NCBI GenBank assembly: GCA_010645155.1
Contig: CM021318.1
Coordinates: forward strand, 1,519,188 to 1,583,187
Length of the DNA: 64,000 nucleotides
DNA from: Tigriopus japonicus
Taxonomy: Eukaryota > Arthropoda > Copepoda > Harpacticoida > Harpacticidae
Direction of reading: 5' to 3'
Position 1 is the first letter of the stretch. The number at the start of each line of letters is the position of its first letter. The notes under the pieces were generated by a model. That model was given only the letters and a program-made list of their open reading frames with translations, was not told the origin of the DNA and ran no database searches. Made by a program: the position numbers and the translations under genes. This document shows positions 1 through 12,156 of the stretch, in pieces.

Positions 1-367
1 TGCAGGGAAGTCCTTCAATTCGTCAGAATGTTTGTTCCCTGTCAATAACAAACAGTTACGACTACGAAGACAGCGGCGGGTTCACCGTCCTTCTGTTGAA
101 TAAACCTGGATTATTTTGATCTAACTTAGGACAGCCTTATTAATCATGGGATGGTTTCTTCTTGGTGGGTTCAAACGTCAAATCCAAACCAAAAGAAATG
201 TTTTCGAATATGGTTTGAATGTACTCTGTGAACATGATCTCTGATTGCAACAGATACTCCACCTTCGTTTGGAAGCCATCCCCCAATTCGTTCAAGCAAT
301 CCAGGTCTATTTCTGGTGGATTTCTAGTTCATACTTGCAATCTTTTCCATCCATCGTCTTGTCTTAC

Positions 368-547
368 CTTCTCTTGTTTGAGAGATCGTTTCTCAACCCA
401 ACGGGTTGGATCCAACCAGAGGAACTTGCTTTGGGTATTATGTTGCTCTCGATAGGCATAAGTTTGGCCAGCTTTTTCACTTGTGCAGCACATAAACTTG
501 GACACAGAAGAAGACTTCACCGACGAGGACTTCTGGACCGGTGCCAT
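368..547 (-). CDS. Second start exon in the CH1-CH2 intron
   Basis: An ATG in good context (CATC before, G after) opens exactly 60 codons, MAPVQKSSSVKSSSVSKF..., ending VEKRSLKQEK at donor AGAAG|GTAAGA, phase 0. Orientation, phase and position suit an alternative first exon that splices to the CH2 exon off the left edge. There is no recognised domain; the CC dipeptide near residue 20 could be acylated (inference). Splicing into a different gene cannot be excluded. Confidence 0.55.
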
Positions 548-581
548 GATGGCCGATTCTTGAAGGTCACAACCTTACTTT

Positions 582-821
582 TCAATCAAAAAGGATGGTA
601 AGAACAATGCAGATCAGGCAAACAATGATGAAAAACACTCGCAAAGACAACAACGGAGAGATGATCACCCACAATAGACCAGAACTAAACTGGTGCAGCC
701 TCAGCTTGCCCGAGAGGGTGTCAGGGGTAAGTGTGCTGAACAACCGATTGATCCCGTCTGATGCAACAGCTGTGTGATATTGGAACTTCTTTTGGGCACG
801 ACCACTCGACTGTGTTGCCAC
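582..821 (-). CDS. ORF with hydrophobic C-terminus; possible terminal exon
   Basis: Eighty codons open from a CTAG acceptor-like site at 822 to a TGA at 582, in phase 0. The last 35 residues are strongly hydrophobic (LLWVIISPLLSLR, then FFIIVCLICIVLTILF) and would form a tail anchor. It has no ATG at its start, so it needs an upstream exon; 3220-3954 has the matching phase. The acceptor has a poor pyrimidine tract and I see no poly(A) signal after the stop. It may also simply be 5' UTR of the exon starting at 547. Confidence 0.22.
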   Translation of the reverse strand: MATQSSGRAQKKFQYHTAVASDGINRLFSTLTPDTLSGKLRLHQFSSGLLWVIISPLLSLRVFFIIVCLICIVLTILFD

Positions 822-3036
822 CTAGCAGAGCTATTCCCAACTAAGAATGGCAACAAACTTGTTGGTGTCTCCTGCCTTCGAGCTCCTCCTTTCTTTCACC
901 ACATCGAGTAGATCGGGCCTTCATCGCCCGCTACGAACGAACAGTTTTCGAGAGTTTCCATCATCGCGTTTTCCATGCTCAGTTTTTGGGGGGCTCTTTA
1001 TTGGCCTGCTTGTACCAAAAACACTCACGGACTGTTGGCGACGGCGAGCGCGACTTTTCTTTCAGCTACCCGTCATGGAAACCCTCCTGCAAAAATTTGG
1101 GCCTCATCCAAAGCCCTGGCACCTTCAGTAGACCCATGTGCGCATTCACACACATGTTGTGTCCTTAACTTCATCGTGGCATCAAGAGCTCTGTTTTTTT
1201 CAACTCCCATGGCGTTGCTGAGGCGCTTAAGCTTGAGGTACGGTGCAAGTACACACATTCAGAGGGTCTCAACCACCCACGCAAAAAAAGATTCATAATG
1301 GTTATGACGATTCCATGCTGCTTATTCAAGCTAGATTCGGGAGACAAGCTAACGAAGACGAGGAGGCACCACACGTCTAAACACGCCTGGTGTGAACATA
1401 TGTGCCACAAAAAGAACACAACACACAAAAACACACGAATACCCCACCGTATCGTATCGCAGATAGGATAAAAAAGCCGTCTCCAAGTCTTTTAAAAGCA
1501 TTAACATGAGACCTTGAGGTCACTGAACATAGTTTCTGAATAAGTGCCACAAGACACAGATTTGTTCAGTCATTTCTGGCTTTTCGCCTTCGTTTACTTG
1601 TCAGATGTGTTTGACAGTCCAAACCTGCTACCCACAAGATTCCGCTTCTTGAAAGCCTTATACCAGGATTTAAGGCCATATTTGACCAAACAAAAGAATG
1701 ATGAAAAATCAAGGTGGTCAATGTTTTGGCAGTAAAACACCCGAGCTTCTGGAAATTGGTCTGAAAATAATTGGGTAAAGAACTACTCGGAAAAACACAT
1801 GTCGGGCAATATCTTGGGTCTGTCAAAATCAACAGGTTTGAAAGGATGACGGCATCGCTTTGTTGGGAGTGGGACTTTTCTAAGCTATCGATGATGTCGT
1901 CTTCTTGGCCTCCAAGAGCGAAAAACGGTCATTTCCCAATTGTGCGTGGGACGAAAGATTTGAGCTCCCAAGAAGGTTCTAGATCTGGCATCAATTTCAG
2001 GTACAAAAGCGAGGGAGGCCGAGGAAAATCAGAAAGAGACAGAACAAAGAAAGCCCCTCCCATTGTGGTGCGATAATAAATCATTCCGAGTGGTTTATAC
2101 CAACATATGTAAAGGACCAGTCCAGCGCATCTTGAATAGTCTGGAAATCGTCAATGACGTGACCATATCTGGTGAGAAATCCTCATGTCTTCACAATACA
2201 ATTACGATTACTTCAAAGAGTAGGCTACGAAGACAAAAATGATGAAGAGGGCGAGGTGAGGAAAAAGAAGGAGCTCCATGATCACTTTCAACCAGACACG
2301 AAATGGATGAATTTTTTCAACACGTTCCAGTGTGAAATTGAAAAAGGTACGTAGCCATCAATAACAAAGAAGAGAAAAATGCTCAGAGGATGACATCATC
2401 GCTAAGAAAGAAACCTGGTGGAAATCATTGTTATCTCTAATCTTATCTAAGACGGTCTTAAGCGATCAGAGTGGAAGCGCCTGGAATCTCTTGTTCAAGT
2501 TGTTACTTTTTTTAAGATCCAAACCATGGAAGGATGATAATACAAAACATTCCCAGAAATAGATCATTGCGCCGTACAAATCTGCTTCAGTTTCACGTAG
2601 AAAACGAATTAAGGTCCCCTGATGTTACAACGGGATGTTTGCTTAAATCGTCAGTTGCGAGGTTTATGGATTTATTGAGGCCTATCATCAAAACGACCTT
2701 TACAATCATCTCCAAAACTTAATTCCAACCAAGCGTTGATGGATTAACCAAGTTGGTCTAGACCAAGGTAGTTTCAAGACTTTGATATAATTTCCTCATC
2801 ATCTCGCCAGGCTCAACGGTCAAAATAATGCATCAGTGGCAGAACTCAAGGTGCAAGAAGTTCAGATTGAAATATCCATTAACTCCTCCTGGCATGAGGA
2901 CTGAACCTCCATTCACGGTAGGCCTAGGCCCATAAAATGCATCCTCAGGGTAAAAAGCCAATTCCAAAACTAACATCCATGCCTTGCAAGCCATCATCAC
3001 ATTGCTTTTCTAAAACTTGTCCCGGAACATGAAGAG
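822..3036. other. Intronic DNA, no gene seen
   Basis: Within the presumed CH1-CH2 intron. Several short open frames exist on both strands, none with family resemblance or convincing splice sites. No repeat was recognised. Confidence 0.5.
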
Positions 3037-3219
3037 TCAGGTCAAATCACACCAAACCAAGATCGTTTGTAGAAATCTCCCATTTGAAATTGCCATCGTC
3101 AACAGAGCTTTTCTATTGAACTTGAGCATTTCCCTGGGAGTGAGTTGGAATATGTTTCCAGGTGAACTGAAAAACTGATCCTGAAAAACTCTGTTTAATG
3201 TCAAAGTGACACTACTCAC

Positions 3220-3954
3220 TCGGAAATCTCCCTTGCTACGTGTAATGGGCTGATTTTGGTAACGATGCAGCCGCGGTTCTGATTCCGAGGGAGGCTCTTG
3301 TTTGAGGAGACGAGGATTAATGCGCTTGGATTTATGACCTGAGTACTCCACCTCGTCATCCGAGCTACTGATGGCAAATGTCGAGGCAATTAAACCCCGT
3401 CCTTTAGGGTGGACGCGATGTGGTCTTTTCAACGGGGCTCCAGCTTTTGCCAAAGATTTCGAGGTTCCCAGATCTCTTAAAGGCCACTCTTTCACTATCA
3501 CTCGGGTCTTGGACCTGTCACCGGTCTTGGACCGTTTAGATCTGTGAACCTCGGCGGTGTCAATAACCGATAGCACTTTTTTACTGCCAGGTGAGACGAT
3601 AGACTTTGTTCTCCCATGCTGATCAATGAAGACCGGACTAGGTTGTTGCAAGGTCTCAAAATGACCTTTCACGATGTAATTTGCCGAGAGCTTAGGTGGG
3701 GACACTTTCCGGGCTCTCTCGGTAAGATCACCATTGCTTTTGTGCACTTTCACTTCGTTGTCAGGCACGACGAACCGCTCATCTGCAACTTCAAGGGGAC
3801 CCACAATCTCCAGGGTATCTGGGGAGCTCGGAGGCGAGTAGGTCAGAGCGTTCTGTTGTTTCTTGCTTCCACATCCGAAGATCTGCTTCATAAAGGCCAC
3901 GAAATCGGGATTAGCATTAGCCGTTGTTTTATCAGCTGTTGTGCCCGACGACAT
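3220..3954 (-). CDS. Large start exon in the CH1-CH2 intron (spectraplakin without CH1, or a nested gene)
   Basis: An ATG with A at -3 (AAAATG) opens 245 codons: MSSGTTADKTTANANPDFVA..., a Ser/Pro/Lys-rich disordered protein containing GCGSKKQ, an acidic SSSDDEVEYSG patch and several SP/TP sites. It ends in phase 0 at CCGA|GTGAGT. An open frame continues 61 codons past the donor to a stop at 3037 if unspliced. Drosophila Shot-C lacks CH1 and starts in the equivalent interval, so a CH1-less isoform is the leading hypothesis; I recognise no sequence homologue. Alternatively it splices in phase to the membrane-tail ORF at 582-821 as an independent nested gene. Confidence 0.65.
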
Positions 3955-5050
3955 TTTAACACAAACTGTTGGAAAATTTCTGCCTTTTCCGCAATCCTCT
4001 GGCCTGTGTTCACAAAGCTCTGGTACGTGGTGTGTATGTGTGTCGGTGTTGATGATTCGCTCAGTGAGCACGGATCAGTAGTTTCCTCTGGATCTATCTC
4101 ATTTCTCCAGTACATACGGCAAACAGCTGCCCTATGTCTCTGACTACATACAGAAGCACTGCTCCATGGATGTGGCAAACGAAAAGCCAGTGAAGGAGAT
4201 GACCACCAACTCGGCAGGGAAACCGCCACTGATGATTTAGCTGTCCATTTCCCCTCCCCCTGTCCTCACTTTCGTTGGTCGTCGTTTTCCCTTGGTTGAA
4301 ACACAGGAGGAAGAGGTATGAATCCAGCATCAACACCAGACCAAACGATTTTTTTTCTCTCAGGTTTTGCTTTTTGCCATCCACAGTTCACTTTGAACAG
4401 GTAAAGGGTTACTCTCGTTACGTTGAATCGGGTCTCACGGAATGTCACGTATGACAAAAATGCCTCCCCGAAACCGTCTTGAACTATTTGGAGAGCACAT
4501 TTCAAAATCCACTGGAGGCAAGGTTTGAATGTTTCGGACAACTTGCAACTCGACTCAGTCGAGCGTTACGTGGAGCTTCCGTACATACTTTTTCAGAACA
4601 GACCACTACGGCACAATATCTTGTTCACGAACTACAAACTCTCGCTTCCTTCTTCATATAGAGACATCGAATCTTCAATGGAACAACCGACACCACTCTC
4701 CACCTCAACTAGTAGCGAGTCGGATCAGAGAGTGAATGTATTCTAAATAATCCACCACTGCCACATTTTTTACAACCAACCACCTATCGAGGTCTATTTT
4801 GGAGATTTTGAAACTCAATCGAGCCCACAAACTTGACAGAGAGTCCGAATATTGATAACCGTGAGTTGGAAATCTTGATATGAAGCTTGAAATACTAATC
4901 CAAGGTTGAGTTAAGAATACAACTGATATCAGACATCAAAGACTTTGTGTTCATGACAAGCGAGTAAAGTTCGACGACAATAGTGACTAGATTGCGAGTA
5001 ATTGATAATGGCGTGAAACTTGGATGCAAGCTTTGGTGACAAATTGTCAC

Positions 5051-5098
5051 CTGTGCAAGCAAGCTCCAAAAGTCGAAACGAGAGGGCTCTCCAAGCAT
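5051..5098 (-). CDS. Weak candidate for an alternative start exon after CH1
   Basis: Sixteen codons (MLGEPSRFDFWSLLAQ) with a good start context (AAAA before ATG) end in phase 0 at CAG|GTGACA, a mediocre donor. Phase and position would suit a transcript that starts after CH1 and splices to CH2. It is very short, so chance is a real alternative. Confidence 0.2.
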
Positions 5099-5421
5099 TT
5101 TTCCCTATCCTGACTCAGTTAGCGCGCCATTTGATGGTGGAGCCATCTATACTGTACTTTTATGTTGTGCAACGATTGCTCCGGTAATTTGCTTTGATTA
5201 CCCACTTTGATGGACCACCATTAAATATTTCGCATTCATGAGGCCTGCAGTAATTATGTTGTTTAGAACTGGTTGCGAGGCAAAAACAAGCCCTAATCCC
5301 GAGTCTCATCAAACATTTTTGAAAGACGAAATAGAAACAAAGCAATGACAATTAGGCTCCCGATTTGGGCAAGTTAATTGCAATGAGTTCATGAGTTGTC
5401 AAAAGCAAAATTGGTACCTAC

Positions 5422-5592
5422 CTGGAAATGGAGGATAATGGTCCAGATGAGTCCCAGAGTAAGCTTGGGATTTCCGTCCACGATATCTTCGCCTCGGATG
5501 TTGACCAGTTTGATTTCTTTGTAACGGAGGAACCGAAGTGCAGTTTCCACATTTTGAATGGCATGGAAACGCATCCGGCCTCGCTCTCGAGG
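5422..5592 (-). CDS. shot: Spectraplakin CH1 domain, last exon
   Basis: Fifty-seven codons, phase 0 to phase 0, from acceptor TTTTTTTTAG to donor CCAG|GTAGGT. The peptide starts [19 protein letters not shown] and ends [10 protein letters not shown]. It contains [17 protein letters not shown], which satisfies actinin-type actin-binding signature 2, and completes CH1. In the family the next exon begins the CH1-CH2 linker (ISDI...), which I cannot find to the left and so place off the window. The exons at 3220-3954 and 368-547 then fall in the CH1-CH2 intron. Confidence 0.97.
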
Positions 5593-6010
5593 CTAAAAAA
5601 AAGATGGACAATGAAATTTTACAATGTAATGGCGCCAAAATGTATGAAGTACATTTTAGAAAGCTCTGAATGATGATTTTCCTCCAATTGCCATGTCAAA
5701 TAAATGTGCAGAAATGATCTCATCAGTTCGAATTTTACGTCGACGCCTACGTGACACGCCCTCACAATGTTCTTCTATCAATCAAACACTCTCACTCAAG
5801 GTAAGGTTTCCAATTCATTCGCATTATGTAACACACACTAGACAGAACAACAACTGTCGGGGTTTCTACCCACATCCATAACAACAACGATAGTCGTGGG
5901 ACTCCTTAATCGAGTCCAAATTCAAATCAACTAGAGTGCTTCAAGAGCACAATAGGCCATCAACCTATGTTGGTTTTTTCAGAGCATAATGAATGAATGA
6001 AATTACTCAC

Positions 6011-6100
6011 CAGGATCTCCCCTGAAAGCACCTCAAGAAGGGATAGCAGGTTGTGACCATCTCGGAGGTCCTCAAACAGATCTCTGACATTTCTTCCAGC
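6011..6100 (-). CDS. shot: Spectraplakin CH1 domain, middle exon
   Basis: Exactly 30 codons, phase 0 to phase 0, between acceptor TCTCTAG and donor CCTG|GTGAGT. It encodes [20 protein letters not shown] followed by [10 protein letters not shown], the highly conserved DLxEDLRDGHxLxxLLEVLSG core of CH1 in spectraplakins and spectrins. It joins KHLKK of the preceding exon and [10 protein letters not shown] of the next in frame. Confidence 0.96.
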
Positions 6101-7851
6101 CTAGAGAAGAGGAACGAATCAGAGGACGCAATTCTTGTGCATGTCATGACATTCAGTGCTGATGACGAGGCACACATCACACAAGTGAAAAATGATACAC
6201 TCTAATTTCTAATTTACTACGTACGAGCGAACTACCAACCAAATAACATCGAGTGTCGAGATGACCTACCCTTGGGATTGAGTATTCGCTCTAAGATGGC
6301 GGTTGTAAATGAATGATAGTGAAGAGAAATGCGTGAAATTAGTACCGAATACAAGAGATGTTTGACGATTAAAGTGTGACACACTTACACTTGAACGTGA
6401 GGATATGGGTGACACGACACTCGTGGAGCCCCCTAGTTTTGTGTAACACTGTAAAATAACAAGCCCTCACTCATATCAGATTGTTCCTTGCAAACTGTTA
6501 TTTATTAGTGTTGATTAACAAACACAAGGAAGTGATTACAAACCTCGACTACGGTCCAATGCTGCATGAAATACAAATGAAACATAGCGTTATTTTTATC
6601 CAACATGTTTCGTTTCTTCTCTCATTAAGTAATAATACAAAGCAAAAAATTGTAAATGGCATATCTTCAAATCTTATTCAAAGCGATAAAATGGTATTTT
6701 CGTGGTAAATACGCAGATTGAATATGGAATGAACAAAATTAAATAAAGTATCGTTGAAATTTAAAAAATGCAGAAGAAGCCTCTCAAACCAACGACAATA
6801 TATTTTGACCCGTTTTGAATGCCAAAATATTGAACGACATTGATTATTTTTGCTAAGAAAATTTCAGATTTACGTTTTTTAACGGAAAATCATCAGGAGT
6901 CAAATTATTGGCAACCTATTGAGTTAAACGTTAATCACTATGCTTCCTAACATTTTTTAGTTTAGAATTTTTTGTGGTAATAATACGTTCTTTCAGAATC
7001 CATGTTTGAGTATCAAATTACTCAAAAAACACAATGCATTTGCCTTCGCGTGCAAATTAAGAGAATCCTTTATTTCTTTCTAATCAAAGGATAATTCATT
7101 CCCAATGCAATCGGCAAATTTAATGACAAGATCAAAAAGTGACATTTTGATGGGTAATTCTCCAATCCTACAATATCAAACCACCGCAAAATCTTGTGTG
7201 GTTCTTTGTTTAATCATGGCTTAAGCTCAGGACGATGAAATACATGGACGAACTTGCCATTGGCAAAAACCGTCGCAAGGCTTACTTGCCAGTAAAAAAA
7301 TAATATTCAAATCACTCATTTAATGGGCAAGGATACATACTAAATTCAGCCTTAATGAATGACTTTGATGGAATAGAAAATGATTTAAAATGGAGTGATT
7401 ATGAAAACTTTCTCTTCTGCTTCCTTATACCGACTGGTAAGAAAAGCACGTCTATGTAGTTCACACAGATTTAAAATGCGTTATTGGTATCCAAAAAATT
7501 ACAAAAAAAATCGGCAGGGGAACCTTAAATTCATATCCAATAACTTGTTTAAAAAAACAGGTACTTGAACGGGAATATGGGACATTAAACAAACTGCATC
7601 TGAATGTATGAAGGAAGTAAGGCCTGTACGTATTTTGCATTTTGTTTGCTTCGGTGTATAACTGAATCCAAACTCATTACTCACATCGAAAATGTAGATT
7701 TAACCAAAACAAACCGGACGAGCTACAAGGTTTCCAAAAAGTTTTTACCTTCTCAAAAGTATTGCAAAATGGCATATCTTTGTAAAGGCATAACTGCGTT
7801 TAACAAATCTTGAATCATCTCTTAATAGGTTGCAGGCTTATCAGTAATCAC
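6101..7851. other. AT-rich intron, no gene seen
   Basis: Intron upstream of the CH1 middle exon. The sequence is very AT-rich with only small frames lacking ATG or splice support. Confidence 0.5.
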
Positions 7852-8401
7852 TAGGGCCCGGAAAAATAGTTGCAAAAAAGTGACAAAATATCCAATATAT
7901 ATTTTCTTCCAAAGGCCAAAATATTTGGAAAAAAACGGATATTGAAGAAATATTTTTTTTGACAAGGCCATTATTTAGTATTTTTGTCCTTGTGCGCCCA
8001 TTTTCCAAATTTGTTTCTTGTGAATTTGATATATTTTGCCGTTTTTGGAGGCCTACTTAAATGTAATTGATTCAAAAATACAATTTTCAATTTTCCTCAA
8101 TAAATGGCGCAATTTTTTTTTTCGTGTATGACAATACTTTTGGTTGTGAATGTCAAATTTCAGGACAAATGCGATTTTGTAGCGGTTTTTGTATTTTGGA
8201 TTCATTTTTGGCAAGCCCTTCTGAGCATTGGTCGTTTATTTAATTCCTCAATTTTGCCTGAAATATTTTTTTTTACTCAAATATTCGAGAAAATATTTAT
8301 TTTTCCCTTAAAAAAGCCAAAATATTTAAAAAAATCGAGGAAAAACGGAGAAATATTTTTAAAAAATTTTATATTTTAAAAAAAAATATTTCCGGGCCCT
8401 A
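7852..8401. mobile_element. Non-autonomous hAT-type element, copy 1 (family A)
   Basis: Terminal inverted repeats TAGGGCCCGGAAA at the left and TTTCCGGGCCCTA at the right are flanked by a perfect 8-bp target-site duplication, GTAATCAC (7844-7851 and 8402-8409). An 8-bp duplication and a TAGGG-type end are hallmarks of the hAT superfamily. The 550-bp interior is AT-rich with runs around AAATATTT and has no transposase. It sits in an intron of the spectraplakin gene. Confidence 0.85.
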
Positions 8402-8409
8402 GTAATCAC

Positions 8410-9747
8410 ACTACTCCAAATAGCTCAATTGTACCAAATAAAATAAATTAAATGGGCCCAGAGTATGATGTCAGCACATCTCGCGTTTCTAATGCAGCCA
8501 ATGACCTGAAAATGTACTTGGGGCCACAATCATGGGTATTTCAAATGATACCAGAAGCTTTGAAAGACTTTTACGTGATTGTGTCTGTTGTAACCAAATG
8601 AACCTTGGCACAATTTTTCCAATGCAATAGAAGAAGTAAAAAACTTTGGAGGCACCCTGTGCATGCAGTGCATCTTTTTGACTAGGAAAGCCTGGCGGCA
8701 ATGATGCTCCGACTACAAACTTAAATTGCACAATTGAAACGTCTGTTGTTTCCTTAAGTCACTCACTTAAATGTGACAGATTACTCAAGTAATAAAATAT
8801 AAAATCGTTTCACGTTAAATTTTGTAAGGTTTTGGAAAATTTAAGCTTGATCCATAAAACTGCTGGAAAACTATGAATCTACAAAGCAAGCAGGTATCCT
8901 TACTGAATCAATATTAAACATATACGAGTTTCAAAATGTCAAAGGCATGCCAGTCAATTTGTTTATTTGGAGTATATAAAAGTTAACTTTTTGGTTCACC
9001 TGAACAACGATCTTCAATCGGAAATTGTGGACCCAGGGCGTATATCAGAAATTAGTTGTTTCACCAACCAAATAATCTTTTCCATGACTTTTACAAATTT
9101 ACTTGATGGTGTGATACAAAAATCAAATTTGATCATGATCAGATAACAAAAAGCAAGCCATGATTCCCGAAAGAGTGCATTCTGTTGTGCAAAAGATGTT
9201 AATGAATAAAATTTACTTTTTTCACTACGTTCAGGCACGACTAAGTCTTCAAAACTTCTGAGAAAACCTTAAAAATACTTAGCAAGACAAGATAAGAAAG
9301 CCTCCCCCAATTTTAGAGAGTTTGAATGTATTATGTATAGAGTAGCTAAGGTTGAAGTGGTCGATATTCAAAAGGAATAGATGTACAAACTACGAAGTGC
9401 TTTAAATAATTAAAGATGTTTAGAGCACTGACATGTGCGGTGACAGAAAAAAAATGAATCAATTCCTGATTTATGCACAACTGATTAGTTGTGACGATTT
9501 GTTGATTGTGATGCAACTCCGAAAAGGCACCACTATAGTAAATATTTGAAATTTACTTTAGTCCGACAGAACGTAGGGATAAAGAGTAGGAATATTACGT
9601 TTTACTAAAAGCTAAGTAGAAGTCTTCCCAATTCTAAATTCACAATTTTATCGGATCTAGCTCCTACGCTGTTTTGTTTCAATCTTCATTTTCGATTTTG
9701 CATTTTGCCAAGTAATGAATTTATACGGACAAAATGGCTTGTCTTAC
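8410..9747. other. Intronic DNA, nothing recognised
   Basis: AT-rich intron between the hAT element and the common exon; small frames on both strands lack start or splice support. Confidence 0.5.
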
Positions 9748-9809
9748 CTTCTTAAGATGCTTATTGACCCACTTGGTGAAGGTCTTCTTTTGGATGGCAT
9801 CTCGTTCAT
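9748..9809 (-). CDS. shot: Spectraplakin common exon: start of CH1 actin-binding domain
   Basis: A 62-bp exon between acceptor TTCTTCCAG and donor AAG|GTAAGA, entering in phase 1 and leaving in phase 0. It encodes [20 protein letters not shown] followed by [11 protein letters not shown] fits the actinin-type actin-binding signature 1 ([EQ]-x-x-[ATV]-[FY]-x-x-W-x-N). In Shot, MACF1 and dystonin this is where alternative N-termini converge on CH1. All seven upstream 5' ends in this window are in the right phase for this acceptor. Confidence 0.96.
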
Positions 9810-12063
9810 CTGGAAGAAAAGGAACGCAATATTTCTGTTAATTCGCAGTTCTTGTTGAAACGTCCAGAAATAGCTCGGTTGTTAGATATGTTCGAGAGGT
9901 TGCGTGTTTTGGAGAAATCGCTTGTAAACAACACTCCTTAAATTTATCTCTTCACCTTGAAGAGCTCTGATGGCACGCACGTAACCATGATCTTCATTAA
10001 ACATATTTTGAAGTAGCATTTTAAACGTGAAGACTCAAAAAGGACTGAAGTCACATCGTGGAAGTCATGTTAGAAACCATCACATTCGCATGAAAGCCCA
10101 AGCTTGGGATTATTTAGACTACCCAGAGATCCGCTTGAGTGTTTGCACTGAACTTTTTCCCGAATTAAAGAGAAGTAGCAGAAACTTTTGTGATAACAGA
10201 ATAATACTTTGTGGGATAAATGAGTCAGGGAATGCACAGGAACTGAACACAGATGTCACGAGAAAGAACGAGGATGCTTTTTGGGAGACTCATTTTTATC
10301 ATCACAAGTGATGACACTACTGGGGTTCGATAACCACTCAATGAGACAAACATTGCAAGTTAAGAGATAATGATGAGCAAATGAAAAGGCCATTTGCTCT
10401 CCTCGTTATTACCTTCTTAACTAGATCAATTGCTTGAAAGTGCTTCCAAATCGTTTGAAATCTTCCGCCGACACTCCAATCTTGGCGGATTGCGGATCAA
10501 ACAAGCATCTTGGCATTATTATCAAGCAGTTTAGCTATTTATCATTAAAAATCCCGAAGCAAAGGTCAAGAGGAAGGAGATAAGATTGGGACGGGGATAA
10601 CTCTTTCATAAGGACAGGTGATTTGCTCATTCAAAAAGCCCAATGACAGTTCCCAACAATTTATTCAGATCCCATCCGGCTCAACGTCAATGGCTTGCAA
10701 TGCGTACATGTACAACCTCGATGCATTTGATCTTGACTGACCAGCTTTGGGATCATCAACTTACGCAAGTTCAAGCCTTATTCGGATTCTCCGTCAAGTC
10801 AACAATTTATCAGTCAGTGAAAAAACTTGGCCTGTCTTCGACCATGGGGAATGAAGAGACCAGCTCGACATCATAATTTGTGTCTACCGTTCTTAGAGTG
10901 ACTACTGTTGGGACTACTATCTTCTTCTGACCACGAGGTCTTGAGGGCAAATGGGCAGTCGATCAGCGGAAATATCACACTCCAATTTTATTTCATAATT
11001 AGGGAGTAGAAAATCTGGCGATTACCGTGATGAAGGACTATCAGCAATTTAAAGGAAACAAAGCAGGAAAATGATCCACAAGGGCGATTTCATGATAAAT
11101 TTTGGTCATAACGGACCAAAGGGGACGGCTTTAGCCATGTGTAGCTTTTGTCTAGTAGTTCTATTCGGACAAGAGTCAACTTGACAAGAAGTCTCAGAAT
11201 TGGTGATTGATATCAAGTGGTGGTATTTCCTGTTGTTACACGGTCTCCCAGGCCTCCTCCTTCTTTGGCCTATCCAGCCATTCAGAATAGGATTAAGTCG
11301 AGCTTGATCAAAAGCTCGCTCTTCTTTTGGATTATTCAAGTGGACATAAATATGCACCCGCAGAGATCGATGTCCATGTTTTACGAGAACTAAACGGCCC
11401 GCCTCCTCAATTCCTCTGATTGGACATTATGGGCAAAATAAAAATTGAATATCAATATGTTCCATGTGTTGCCGAATCAAATTTAAAATGTAAGGTTCCC
11501 CGTTTTTTTTTTGGAGCTCCCGGCCTTTAGTCGAAATAAATGACTTCAACCCACGTTGGAGGGAGGGATATAACTAGGGTGGGGGTTGCAAATGAACAGA
11601 ACTCCTGGCCATCATCTACGGTACATCTGGAAATGTACTTCGAGGAAAAACTGAGTAAACTTCCAAATGTTTGGATTCCAATTTCCAGGCATATGTGGCG
11701 AGGAAACATGTTATTTAATTGCATAACTGTCACATCCAGCCTGTTGGAAACACTATTCAAGAAATCATTCCTTCTCCTTTGTTGTCCAATTACCAACCCA
11801 AGACACTTTTGACGCTCCTCACTTTGGGTTTCTTCCTCGTCGTTTGGTCGTCGTCTGTGCTCATGGCTCAAAGATCTAACTGTACCAGAACAACAGTTGC
11901 TTGATGCTGCTCAAAAGCCTCGGAATTGAAGGCAAAAAGAGAGAGGTTCCAGATTCAAGATCAGAACTGGGTAGCTCAACCAACACGAGCGGGTACCTAG
12001 GTGCTGGTGTGAACAACTAGATGAGATCGATTCCATCCTGGAAAGGATTGTACAGTTTCTTAC
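9810..12063. other. Intronic DNA, nothing recognised
   Basis: Intron between the common exon and the candidate cassette. Open frames at 10027-10311 (GTG start) and 11527-11871 have no recognisable product. Confidence 0.45.
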
Positions 12064-12156
12064 CAACATCAACTTCAAAGTTGAGTGCTGGCTGTGCTGT
12101 ATGTTGGTTGGAATTTGGTCTGTTCAAACAGAACTCCTGCTTGGAAGACCTCTTGA
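12064..12156 (-). CDS. Possible symmetric (phase 1-1) cassette exon of spectraplakin
   Basis: A 93-bp stretch lies between an acceptor TTATTTAG and a donor GTTG|GTAAGA, open in the frame that enters and leaves in phase 1. It could be inserted between any of the first exons and the common exon without breaking the frame. The peptide (KRSSKQEFCLNRPNSNQHTA..., ending FEVDV) has no recognised motif and the acceptor pyrimidine tract is poor. It could easily be chance. Confidence 0.22.

Noticed and set aside
3037..3219. Continuation of the 3954 ORF to a stop at 3037
   Set aside because: A good donor (CCGA|GTGAGT) at 3219 and loss of Ser/Pro/Lys-rich character after it favour splicing; an unspliced form cannot be excluded.
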